Of a DNA stretch of 64,000 bases, positions 48,940 to 56,832 are shown in pieces. A program made the position numbers and the translations under genes. Each line of letters opens with the position of its first letter. The stretch's first letter is position 1. This stretch comes from CAWBYL01 sp963793025 (GTDB lineage Bacteria; Actinomycetota; Acidimicrobiia; Acidimicrobiales; Acidimicrobilacustridaceae). The stretch lies in the NCBI GenBank assembly GCA_963793025.1, contig CAWBYL010000005.1:186001-250000 (forward strand), given 5' to 3'. Below the pieces are notes generated by a model, which saw only the letters and a list, made by a program, of their open reading frames with translations, was not told the DNA's origin and did not search any database.

Positions 48940-48950
48940 ATGTCAGACAT
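48940..48950. promoter_or_regulatory. GT-N3-AC palindrome over the start codons, candidate GntR site
   Basis: ATGTC-A-GACAT is a perfect odd palindrome overlapping both possible start codons (48940 and 48949). GntR proteins commonly bind GT-N3-AC cores, and a GntR gene lies downstream at 50906. Confidence 0.4.
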
Positions 48951-50109
48951 GTCGAATCACGTACTCCGTGGCGGTCGAGTGATCGATCCCGCCTCCAAGA
49001 CCGACGAGATCGCCGACGTCGTCATCCGTGACGGCCGCATCGAGGCGGTGGGCCAGGACCTGGCCGCCGCTCACCCGGATCTCCCGGTGCACGACGTCGC
49101 CGGTCTCCTGGTGACCCCCGGCCTGATCGACCTCCACGCCCACGTGGCCGCTGGTCTTGGCGACTTCTGCCTCGAGCCCGACCGGGTCGGCGTGGACGCC
49201 GGCGTGCCCACGGTGATCGACGGCGGCACCTCGGGCGTGGCCACCTTCGGCATCACCCGGCGGCTCTGGGACTCGAACGAGGTGCGCACCCGGGTCCTGG
49301 CCTTCCTCGATCCGAACCAGCTCTACCTGGCCACCAAGGACTTCATCTGCCACAAGCTGGAGATCGCCAACGACATCCGCAACCTCGATGTCGAGTCGGC
49401 GATGGAGTGCGTGGAGGACAACGCCGACATCGTGATCGGCATGAAGGTGCGGGCCTGCTACACCGACGACCCCAAGGTCTCTCCGTTCGTGGAGGCGGCC
49501 AAGCAGGTGGCGGGGGCCATGCCGGTGATGGTCCATCTCGGGCGCTTCCCGTTCACGCCCACCATCGCCACGTCCTATCTGCTCGACACCTTGCGCGGGG
49601 GCGACATCCTCACCCACGCCTACCGGGGCGCGTCGGGCGTGCTCGACACCGACGGCCGGGTGACCCCGCAGTTCCGTGACGCCGTCGACCGGGGCCTGGT
49701 CCTCGACATCGGCCACTCCGCCACCGACTTCCGCTTCCGCGACGCACGGAAGCTGTTCGAGCAGGGCTACCTTCCGAACTCGGTGTCGACCGACCTCAAC
49801 ATCTTCAACGTCGACGGCCCCGTGTACTCGCTGGCCGAGACCATGTCGAAGGTCTGGGCCCTCGGCGCCGAGCTGGCCGACGTGGTGGGAATGGCCACCA
49901 CCGGGCCGGCGTCGGCGGTCCACCGCGAGTCCCTCCTCGGTGCGCTCGAGCCCGGCCGTCCGGCCGACATCTCGCTGCTCGCCATCGTGGAGGGCGAGGG
50001 CCTCACCGTCACCGACGGCTTCGAGACCCTCACGGTCGACCAGAAGCTGGCGTCGGCCGGTTGCTACCGCGCCGGCGCATGGGTCGATGGCGCGGGGGCT
50101 GCGGCGTGA
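48940..50109 (+). CDS. amidohydrolase/deacetylase family metallohydrolase
   Basis: A 389-residue amidohydrolase of the dihydroorotase-like deacetylase group. It opens VLRGGRVIDPASKTDEIADV, then LLVTPGLIDLHAHVAAGLGD (H and H in LHAH), a TVIDGGTSGVATF strand, MKVRACY with the Lys that is probably carbamylated, MVHLGRFPF, LTHAYRG and IGHSATDFRF, the latter giving two histidine ligands. The start is ATG 48940 or 48949; a hairpin and a palindrome precede and overlap them. It probably hydrolyses a cyclic amide or acetylated amino compound. The next gene starts at GTG overlapping its stop (GTGA). Confidence 0.82.
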   Translation: MSDMSNHVLRGGRVIDPASKTDEIADVVIRDGRIEAVGQDLAAAHPDLPVHDVAGLLVTPGLIDLHAHVAAGLGDFCLEPDRVGVDAGVPTVIDGGTSGVATFGITRRLWDSNEVRTRVLAFLDPNQLYLATKDFICHKLEIANDIRNLDVESAMECVEDNADIVIGMKVRACYTDDPKVSPFVEAAKQVAGAMPVMVHLGRFPFTPTIATSYLLDTLRGGDILTHAYRGASGVLDTDGRVTPQFRDAVDRGLVLDIGHSATDFRFRDARKLFEQGYLPNSVSTDLNIFNVDGPVYSLAETMSKVWALGAELADVVGMATTGPASAVHRESLLGALEPGRPADISLLAIVEGEGLTVTDGFETLTVDQKLASAGCYRAGAWVDGAGAAA

Positions 50110-50828
50110 CCGCAGTCGAGGTCACCACGTCCGACCTGCCCGGCGAGGTCGAGCTCCCCGACGGTTCTGCGTCCGCCCTCGACGGCGCCATGGACCCCAA
50201 GGACTTCTACGACTCGATGGTCGCCGAGCTGGCCGAGCTGCGGGCCGAGGTCCCCGCCGAGGAGGCCAGCTTCGGGGCCCACAAGCCCCTGGCCACCGCC
50301 GAGCTGGTGGAGTGGCTGAAGTTCCAGGCCTGGTACGAGCTCCAGGCCGCGCACTTCATCGGGGCGTGGCTGGCCGACACGCCCGAGACGGAGATCTTCT
50401 GTGCCCTGGCCCGTCAGGTCCACGACGAGGCCCGTCACTTCAAGATCATGACCAGCCAGCTCGACGCACTGGGTGAGTCGCTCGACGGGTGGGCCCCCGA
50501 GCCCGAGTGGGTGGCGTGGGTCGCGGAGTTCTATCCCGCCGGCCAGGACACGCTCGAGCGGGTGTCGGCCCACAACATCACCGGTGAGTTGGGTGCGGCC
50601 CAGGGCATGGAGGACCTCATGCCCCGGGTGCCCGAGAGCGTGGCCCGGGCCATCGCCAAGATCCTTCCCGACGAGCGCTTCCACATCGCGCTGGGGCGCA
50701 CGACGGTGTTGCGCTACGCCACCACCGCCGACGCGCAGCGACGGGTGCGCGCGCGGGTGCTCGACGCCTTCGCCCTCGAGCGGGCCGGTCGCGCGGCCTA
50801 CGAGCGCCGCATCGCCGCCCTCGCCTGA
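50106..50828 (+). CDS. ferritin-like di-iron carboxylate protein
   Basis: A 240-residue helical protein with a four-helix di-iron site: E78 in WYELQAAH (His83 nearby), E108-A-R-H111 in HDEARH, E161 in GELGAAQ and E190-R-F-H193 in DERFH. Two ExxH pairs plus two single glutamates are the ferritin-like oxygenase/oxidase pattern. No membrane segment is seen. It starts at GTG overlapping the amidohydrolase stop, so it is translationally coupled to it. Possible roles are an N- or C-oxygenase on a ring compound or an iron-storage-like peroxide consumer. No family name is claimed. Confidence 0.75.
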   Translation: MTAVEVTTSDLPGEVELPDGSASALDGAMDPKDFYDSMVAELAELRAEVPAEEASFGAHKPLATAELVEWLKFQAWYELQAAHFIGAWLADTPETEIFCALARQVHDEARHFKIMTSQLDALGESLDGWAPEPEWVAWVAEFYPAGQDTLERVSAHNITGELGAAQGMEDLMPRVPESVARAIAKILPDERFHIALGRTTVLRYATTADAQRRVRARVLDAFALERAGRAAYERRIAALA

Positions 50829-50841
50829 CCGCTCCCTCTCC

Positions 50842-50890
50842 TCGGCTGGCTCGTCTGGCGCCCCTGGGGGGGCGCCGATCGAGCCACCGA
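50842..50890. terminator. large hairpin between convergent genes, repeat copy B
   Basis: Outer arms (TCGGCTGGCTCG and CGAGCCACCGA, with one bulged C) enclose an inner GGCGCCCC / GGGGCGCC stem. It lies between the convergent di-iron and GntR genes and is likely a two-way terminator. Its outer arms match the inverted repeat at 15835-15884. Confidence 0.5.
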
Positions 50891-50905
50891 TGGCCCAGCG
50901 GTCTC

Positions 50906-51646
50906 TCAGCGGGGTGGGGTGCCGCGTGGGGGGACGACGCGGACGAGGGCGAAGGGGACCATGCCCGGCACGTGGTGCTCGGTGCTGGTGAACAGGGCCC
51001 GCCCGCTACGGCCCAGCCCAACCTGCTCGATGGTCATCACTGCGTCACCGACCGACCGGTCGAGCCATCCGGCTTCGCGTTGCTCGAGGGTGATGGCGCC
51101 GGGCCGGGCGATGGTCCACACCACCTGTTCGTCGGCCACTTCCGCGGCGAAGTCGAACACCGACGTGGTGACGTCGGGTGGCACCGAGCTCGTGCCTTCG
51201 GGCATCGGCACCAGGTTGACGGCGGCCATGGCCGGGCGGCCGTCGGCCCGCCAACGCTTCACCGTGCGCAGGGCGGTGGTGCCGGCCGTCCGACCGAACA
51301 CCTCCGCCGCGTCGGGGTCGAGAGGGATGAGGTCGGCGGCGAGCACGTCGACGCATGCGTCGTGGCCCAGGGCTTGGAGGAGCTCGGCGTAGTCGAAGGT
51401 CTGATCGAAGCGGGCCACCAGGTCGAGGGCGGCGGCGTTGACGACGGTCTCGCTTCCGCGCCGGCGCAGCACCAGACCCTGGGCCTGGAGACGGGCGAGC
51501 ACCTCCCGGAGGTTCGGGCGGCTCACCCCGAGCTGGCCGGCGAGGGCGGGCTCCGAGGGTAGGACGCCGCCCGCGGCGGCGGCGTCGTGGAGGACGTCGA
51601 GCAGCCGGCTCAGGAGGTCGTCGGTGTCGGGCTGCATGAGATCCAC
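50906..51646 (-). CDS. GntR family transcriptional regulator (UTRA domain)
   Basis: A 246-residue regulator with an N-terminal winged helix (LPSEPALAGQLGVSRPNLREVLARLQ, about 29-54; recognition helix near 45) and a C-terminal UTRA ligand-binding domain as in the HutC subfamily. It is convergent with the amidohydrolase/di-iron operon and could control it through the GT-N3-AC palindrome at 48940. The first codon is a GTG at 51646; an ATG three codons in (51637) is an alternative. The ligand is unknown, perhaps a product of ring hydrolysis. Confidence 0.82.
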   Translation of the reverse strand: MDLMQPDTDDLLSRLLDVLHDAAAAGGVLPSEPALAGQLGVSRPNLREVLARLQAQGLVLRRRGSETVVNAAALDLVARFDQTFDYAELLQALGHDACVDVLAADLIPLDPDAAEVFGRTAGTTALRTVKRWRADGRPAMAAVNLVPMPEGTSSVPPDVTTSVFDFAAEVADEQVVWTIARPGAITLEQREAGWLDRSVGDAVMTIEQVGLGRSGRALFTSTEHHVPGMVPFALVRVVPPRGTPPR

Positions 51647-51850
51647 AGTGTGCCAGCCGCGACCATCCGCCTCGACCAGGTGGCTCGCCGGTCCCGAGGG
51701 CGATCTCGCGGTGTGCCACCTTGGTCAACGCCCCCGACCTCGATCGGGCCCTGATCGACGCCTTCGACCGCACGGACTACTGGCGGTGCTGCGTGGGGTG
51801 GGCGTGTCTCCCGGCCGGTTCCGGGCCGAGCCGGCACCCTCCGGGCCCGC

Positions 51851-53125
51851 TCAGGACCCTGTGGACTCCCACCGCTCGGCCTGGGTGCGCAGCCAGCCCT
51901 CCTCCCAGAAGCTGACGTCACCGCCGTCGGCCAGCAGCCGTCGGTGGGCGGCCGCCATGAGCCCGGGCAGTCGGGAGTTGCCGGGGGCGGCGGCCTCCAC
52001 GGCCTCACCGAGACGGATGGCCACCACCGCGTCGCCCCGCTCGAGGGCGGCCTCGGCCCGGTCGAGGGCGGTCGGGGCGCCGACAGCGTCGACCAGCTCG
52101 GCCAGTGCCGCCGGGGCCGGGTCGGCGTACAGCTCGGTGGTCGACTGGAGCTTGAACCAGCCGACGTACTCCTCCCAGAACGTGCGTACGGCCCACGAGA
52201 CCTTCCCGTAGCTCTGCCCGACCCGTAGCTCGGGAGGAAGCTCGATCTGGTCCATCAGGGTCCACACGTCGGTGCCGGCGTTGAAGCCCTCGAGGGCCTT
52301 CGTGTGCACGTGGTCGACGGCCCCGTGCAGGCGCTCCAGCGACGCCTCGATGAGCTCGGCCCCGACGATCGGCTCATAGCGGCCGGTGACGAGGATCTCG
52401 GGGCGCAGCTCGCGCACCATGCGGTTGGTGGCCTGTTGGGGTTCGACGAACCGGTAGCGGTCGCCGCGGATGGTGTTGATGTTGGGGAAGTGCGGGAACA
52501 GCGGTCCGAACAGGTTGCTGACGAGGGCGATGCGGTGATCGGGCAACCACACGACGCAGCAGTCGATCGTCTCGCCCACGGCCGCGAGCAACTCGATGCG
52601 CAGGCCGTCGACGGTGAGGGCCAGGCGGTCGTCGAAGAGGATGTCGGGGGTGGGCTCGGACTGGCGCATGGACACGCCCGGGTTCTGCTCGTAGATGCGC
52701 TTGGCGTCGGTGCCGAGCATGTCGAACCAGATGCCGGCCGTGCGGTTGCGCAGCCCTTGGATGCGCTTGTCGTCGGCCTGGCACGCCGGGTTGTTGGCCT
52801 GAGCGATGTAGGTGGTGCCCGGCTCCTTGAACAGGTCGACACCGCCGACGTGGTCGACGTGGGCCTGGGTGGTGATGATCATGTGGGTCGGCCCGGGCCG
52901 GATGGCGTCGAAGACCCGCTTGTGGTGCGGCGCCTCGAACCCCATGCCGGTGTTCACGATCACCCGGCCGCTGTCGGTGAGCACCAGGTACGACGCGGTG
53001 GTGCCGCCCGAGCGGTAGATGAGCCCGTCCACGATTGGGTGGGCCGGATCGTCGTAGACCGGCGTGAGCAGCTCCCGGCCGGGCCGGGTGTCGATGAGCT
53101 GGTCGACCTGTTCCTGGATGTTCAC
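51851..53125 (-). CDS. metallo-beta-lactamase fold hydrolase, alkylsulfatase-like
   Basis: A 424-residue protein. The N-terminal metallo-beta-lactamase domain has TTQAHVDHVGG, where Gln87 replaces the first His of HxHxDH (H89, D91, H92 remain). It is followed by a helical C-terminal region with ELVDAVGAPTALDRAEAALERGD, like the SdsA1 alkylsulfatase dimerisation and SCP-like parts. The closest visible resemblance is to alkyl sulfatases that hydrolyse alkyl sulfates, but the changed ligand could alter metal use. GTG 53125 overlaps the upstream sulfotransferase stop (GTGA). It is the last gene of the TetR/ADH/SDR/sulfotransferase operon. Confidence 0.75.
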   Translation of the reverse strand: MNIQEQVDQLIDTRPGRELLTPVYDDPAHPIVDGLIYRSGGTTASYLVLTDSGRVIVNTGMGFEAPHHKRVFDAIRPGPTHMIITTQAHVDHVGGVDLFKEPGTTYIAQANNPACQADDKRIQGLRNRTAGIWFDMLGTDAKRIYEQNPGVSMRQSEPTPDILFDDRLALTVDGLRIELLAAVGETIDCCVVWLPDHRIALVSNLFGPLFPHFPNINTIRGDRYRFVEPQQATNRMVRELRPEILVTGRYEPIVGAELIEASLERLHGAVDHVHTKALEGFNAGTDVWTLMDQIELPPELRVGQSYGKVSWAVRTFWEEYVGWFKLQSTTELYADPAPAALAELVDAVGAPTALDRAEAALERGDAVVAIRLGEAVEAAAPGNSRLPGLMAAAHRRLLADGGDVSFWEEGWLRTQAERWESTGS

Positions 53126-54378
53126 TGGACCTCGATCCGTACGTTCGGGAAGGCGTCGAGGTACGCCCCGAAGCGGGAGCGCACCTCCTCGGGAGTGGTG
53201 GAGAAGTCGCCCCGCAGGTCGTAGACGACCCGGCCGCTCTTCCCTCTGGGGTGGGCGTCCTGGTGGGCGGTGATCTCGGCGCGCGCCAGATCGGTGAGCT
53301 CGATGCCGGCGGCGTCGTAGATCCGTTGGAGGGTGCCCATCTCGTCGGCCATGTACTCGTGGAAGTACACGTCGATGAGACGGTCCTCGGGCAGCAGCTG
53401 CCGGTCGCGCAGTGAGGCGTCGAGCAGGCGGCCGATGCGGTCGGTCCAGTAGTCGCGGTACCACGTCGGGTCAGTGGTCCGGTAGGAGGTGCGGGATCCG
53501 TAGGTGCTCATGGTGATGGTGGACTGCACCACCGCCACCGGGTCGCGATGGGTCACCACGACGGTGGCGTCCGGGAAGGTGGTCATCAACGGGCCGATGT
53601 TCTCGAGGTGCTGAGGCGACTTCAGCACCCAGCGCTCGCGGGGCCGGTACCACTGCAGGATCTGCAGCGCCGTCTTCATGTACGCGTAGTGCGGGGTCTG
53701 GTCGTGGCCCAGGTAGTAGTCGCGCCACTGAGGGGTGCGGGCCACCCACTCGAGGTTGTAGGACGAGAAGTCGGGGAGCATGAGCTCCAGCTCCTCGTGG
53801 ATGTGATCCGGCTCCATGGGGTGCATGGCGGCGATGAAGGGCGCACCGACCTGCATGGCCTCCCACGCCTGTTGGCACCGCGTCCACCGGGGGTCGACAC
53901 CGTCGACCTCGGTCGGTTCGTCGGGGTTCGGAACCGGCTCGTAGGACTCCCAGAGCGGCATCGACCGGAAGCGGGTGTCGGAGGCCAGCAGGTTCACCAG
54001 GTTCGTCGTGCCCGAGCGAGGGAGCCCGATGACGATGACCGGCTTCTCGATCTCGATGTCGAGGATCTCCGGGTGCTCCTTCAGCAGGGCGCGGATGCGA
54101 AGCCGGTTCGACGCGTAGCGGGTGCAGTCACCGAACATCATCATGCGGCCGAGCCCGGTTCGCTCCGGGTCGGCGTCCATCTCCGACAGCTGCACGTCGA
54201 GGCGCTCCCGGAAGTCGTCCGGCCCGAAGTCGTCGAGGCCGGTGGCGGCGACGGCCGCGGCACACACGGCGTCGACGGTGAGCTCGGTGTGGACCGACTC
54301 GCCGTACTCCAAGCCCATCTGCTGCACCTCGTTCAGCACCGGCGCGGCCAGATCGTCGATGCGGATCTCGTTGGTCAT
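53122..54378 (-). CDS. sulfotransferase family protein
   Basis: A 418-residue PAPS-dependent sulfotransferase. The 5'-phosphosulfate loop is IGLPRSGTTNLVNLL, the WVLKSPQHL strand follows in the middle, and VVVTHRDPVAVVQS is the 3'-phosphate motif. Unlike the 189 gene it has the classical PRSGT loop. AGGAG precedes the ATG. It belongs to a five-gene operon (56758 to 51851) with an alcohol dehydrogenase and an SDR upstream, suggesting that an alcohol is made or oxidised and then sulfated; the downstream MBL protein might remove or sense a sulfate ester. This is inference. Confidence 0.85.
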   Translation of the reverse strand: MTNEIRIDDLAAPVLNEVQQMGLEYGESVHTELTVDAVCAAAVAATGLDDFGPDDFRERLDVQLSEMDADPERTGLGRMMMFGDCTRYASNRLRIRALLKEHPEILDIEIEKPVIVIGLPRSGTTNLVNLLASDTRFRSMPLWESYEPVPNPDEPTEVDGVDPRWTRCQQAWEAMQVGAPFIAAMHPMEPDHIHEELELMLPDFSSYNLEWVARTPQWRDYYLGHDQTPHYAYMKTALQILQWYRPRERWVLKSPQHLENIGPLMTTFPDATVVVTHRDPVAVVQSTITMSTYGSRTSYRTTDPTWYRDYWTDRIGRLLDASLRDRQLLPEDRLIDVYFHEYMADEMGTLQRIYDAAGIELTDLARAEITAHQDAHPRGKSGRVVYDLRGDFSTTPEEVRSRFGAYLDAFPNVRIEVQ

Positions 54379-54386
54379 GTCGTCTC

Positions 54387-55136
54387 CTACTTCGCGAGGA
54401 ACCCGCCGTCGACGGCGAAGACCGATCCGGTCGTGAACGACGAGGCCTCGCTCGACAGGAAGAGCACCGCCGCAGCGACCTCCTCGGGCGTACCCATGCG
54501 GGCCATGGCGCCCCGGTTGATCTCGGCCTCGAGCACGTCGGGGAAGGACTTCATCGGTGAGGTCATCGGGGTATCGATGAGGCCCGGGGCGACGGCGTTG
54601 ACCCGGATGCCGTCACCGACCCAGTGGACTGCGAGGTTGCGAGTGAGGGCCACCAGGGCCGCTTTGGACGCCGAGTACCCCGGGACGACCGTGACCGCCC
54701 GGAACGACGCCATCGACACGATGTTCACGACGCTGGCCCCACCGGTCATGGCGCTGGCGGCCAGGGCCTCGCGGGCGCGGACGGTGAGGCGCTGGGCCCC
54801 CTCGATGTTCATGGCCAGCGACGTGGTGAAGCCCTCGGGGCTCCATTCGTCGAGGCCCTCGGGGAACGTCGTGCCCGCGTTGTTGACGAGGACGTCGAGC
54901 GAGCCCAGGCCGGCGGCGAGCGCGTCGATCGCCTCGCCGTCGCGCATCTCGAGTTGGCGGAAGTCGAAGGCCGACAGGTCGGTGTCGTAGTCGCCCGGAT
55001 CGGTGCGGGTGCCGGTGACGATCACCGACGCACCGGCCGCGGCGAACGCCGAGGCCACTCCGTGGCCGATGCCACTGGTGCCTCCGGTGACGAGGACCGC
55101 TGTCCCCGAGAAGTCGAAGGTCAACCCGTTGCTCAT
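54387..55136 (-). CDS. SDR family oxidoreductase
   Basis: A 249-residue classical SDR with VTGGTSGIGHGV (cofactor loop, near 17-28), VNNAG, a catalytic Ser in NIVSMAS and YSASK (catalytic Tyr and Lys), and a typical C-terminal FTTGSVFAVDGGF. It is likely an alcohol/ketone oxidoreductase. ATG 55136 overlaps the ADH stop (ATGA), and the sulfotransferase follows after eight bases, so it is central to the operon. Function alongside the damaged alcohol dehydrogenase may be partly redundant. Confidence 0.85.
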   Translation of the reverse strand: MSNGLTFDFSGTAVLVTGGTSGIGHGVASAFAAAGASVIVTGTRTDPGDYDTDLSAFDFRQLEMRDGEAIDALAAGLGSLDVLVNNAGTTFPEGLDEWSPEGFTTSLAMNIEGAQRLTVRAREALAASAMTGGASVVNIVSMASFRAVTVVPGYSASKAALVALTRNLAVHWVGDGIRVNAVAPGLIDTPMTSPMKSFPDVLEAEINRGAMARMGTPEEVAAAVLFLSSEASSFTTGSVFAVDGGFLAK

Positions 55137-56141
55137 CCGACGTCTCCCATCGTGATCATCACCTTTCCGCAGTCCTTGGAACCCTCGAGCACGGCCAGCC
55201 CGTCGCCGAACTCCTCGAGGGCGAGGGTGTCGGTGACGAGCCCCGACAGGTCCCGCCGCTCGAGCAGGTCGATGGCGTCCTCGAACCGCTCCGGGTACTC
55301 CATCGAGCCCCGGATCGTGAACTGCTTCATCAGCACGTTCACGTAGTTGGTCGACACCGGCCGGTAGTGGAGAGCGACGACGACGAGGGTGCCGTCGACC
55401 CGGCCGTTCTGGAGCACGTCGCCGATCACGCTGTCGGCACCGGATGCCTCGATGAAGATGTCGGTCGCCGCGGTGGGCCCGAACATGAACGGCGCCGTGC
55501 CGTGGAGGCGTTTCAGCTCCTCCCAGACGTCGACCTCGGCCGGGTCGAGCGCGTGCGCAGCCCCGACCGACGTCGCCAGAGTCGCGTCGGACGCCGCTGA
55601 AGTCGATGGCCACGGTGTCGGTGACCCCCCGGTCGGCGAGGGTGGCCAGGGCCATGAGTCCGATGGGGCCGCAGCCGAACACGGCCACCTTGTCGCCCGG
55701 CCCGGCGTCGGACTGGTTCACCGACTGCATGCCCACGGCGAGCGGTTCAGCCAGGGCGGCGGTGGTGAAGGGCATGCCCTCGGGCAGCTTGAACAATCGG
55801 CGTCCGTCGGCCGCCTCGGGGACATGGAGCAACGGCGTGAGCCCGCCTTGCGGCCCGCCCGTACCCATCGGGCCGTGCCCCGCATCGGACGGGCAGACGA
55901 CGACCCGGTCGCCCACGGCCACGCCGGCCACCTCGGCGCCCACCCAGTCGACCACACCGGCCATCTCGTGGCCGAGGGGGATCGGATGGCCCGGCGTCAT
56001 GCCCATGTGCACGTAGGAGACGTCCGTGCCGCAGATGCCACAGGCGGCGACGCGGACCAGTGCGTCGCGTGGGCCGGGCCGGGCCTCGGGGATGTCGTCC
56101 AGGCGCCAGTCGTTGGGGCCGTGCAACATGATCTGCTTCAT
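55133..56141 (-). pseudogene. zinc-dependent alcohol dehydrogenase, frameshifted
   Basis: The first part, from ATG 56141 (MKQIMLHGPNDWRL), is a zinc MDR dehydrogenase: CGICGTDVSYVHMG with catalytic zinc Cys, LGHEMAGVV with zinc His, and VFGCGPIGLMALATLADRG as the NAD site. Around base 55590 (after FSGVRR) the frame breaks; the shifted frame continues ATLATSVGAAHALDPAEVDV and EASGADSVIG to a natural end at 55133. The total length is one base more than a multiple of three, so one insertion or a two-base loss explains it. No structural zinc cysteine cluster is seen in the usual place. It is coupled to tetR upstream (ATGA) and SDR downstream. If real, the lesion kills the C-terminal half. Confidence 0.7.
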
Positions 56142-56758
56142 CGACGGCCTCCTTTCTGCGTCGAGTCGGTTTGGGTGGTGGCGGGGCCGGCGGGGCGGGC
56201 GCCGTCGAGGACGACGGACACCAGCGCGACGATCCATGCCTCGTCGATCTGTTCGGTCATGCCTGCGAACGCGGCGTGCAGGACGGGTCCGTCGATCAGC
56301 GAGGCCAGCAGGTTGGTGTCGATGTCGGCGCGCAGCTCGCCGGCGGCCTGCGCCCGGTCGAGCCTGTCGGCGACCAGTCGCGAGGCCCGGGCCCCGTCGG
56401 TCACCCGGTTGCGGCGGTCTGTGTGGGACTCACCCAGTAGCCCGCCGATGGCCGTCAGCGCCACCGGCCGGTAGATCTTCTTCACCGACCAGCGGACCAT
56501 GGTGGCCAGGTCGTTGGCGAGGTCGCCGGTGTCGGCGACGACCTCGTCGCCGTCGGTGCGGAACACGGCGTGAGCCACGAGTGCGGACTTGGTGCCCCAC
56601 CGGCGGTAGATCGCGGCGGTGGTGGTGTCGGCCCGTTCGGCCACGGCGGTGAGGCTCAGCTCGTTGTAGCCCCTGTCCTCGAGCAGCTCGAGCGTGGCGG
56701 CGACGATGGCGTCGTCGAGACGCTCGTTCCGCGGTCGACCGGCGCGCTTCTCCGCCAT
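56138..56758 (-). CDS. TetR family transcriptional regulator
   Basis: A 206-residue TetR-type regulator. The DNA-binding domain is seen in the GRPRNERLDDAIV start and SLTAVAERADTTTAAIYRRW, recognition helix TTAAIYRRW. The C-terminal part is a helical ligand domain. ATG 56758 is preferred over 56773 because GGGGGGAA lies just upstream of it. The stop overlaps the ADH start, so it heads the ADH/SDR/sulfotransferase/MBL operon and probably controls it autogenously. The ligand is unknown. Confidence 0.82.
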   Translation of the reverse strand: MAEKRAGRPRNERLDDAIVAATLELLEDRGYNELSLTAVAERADTTTAAIYRRWGTKSALVAHAVFRTDGDEVVADTGDLANDLATMVRWSVKKIYRPVALTAIGGLLGESHTDRRNRVTDGARASRLVADRLDRAQAAGELRADIDTNLLASLIDGPVLHAAFAGMTEQIDEAWIVALVSVVLDGARPAGPATTQTDSTQKGGRR

Positions 56759-56832
56759 CGTCGTTCCCCCCATTTCGCAGCAGTCTGCATCGTAAGTGCG
56801 GCGGGGTCAACCGCTCGCCCCCCGCCGAACGA

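Noticed and set aside
51721..51915. Short open frame beginning LVNAPDLDRALIDAFDRTDYW in the 204-base gap between GntR and MBL genes
   Set aside because: It looks protein-like for 20 residues but then overlaps the MBL gene and degenerates; no start signal or homology is recognised. It could be a remnant, but support is lacking.
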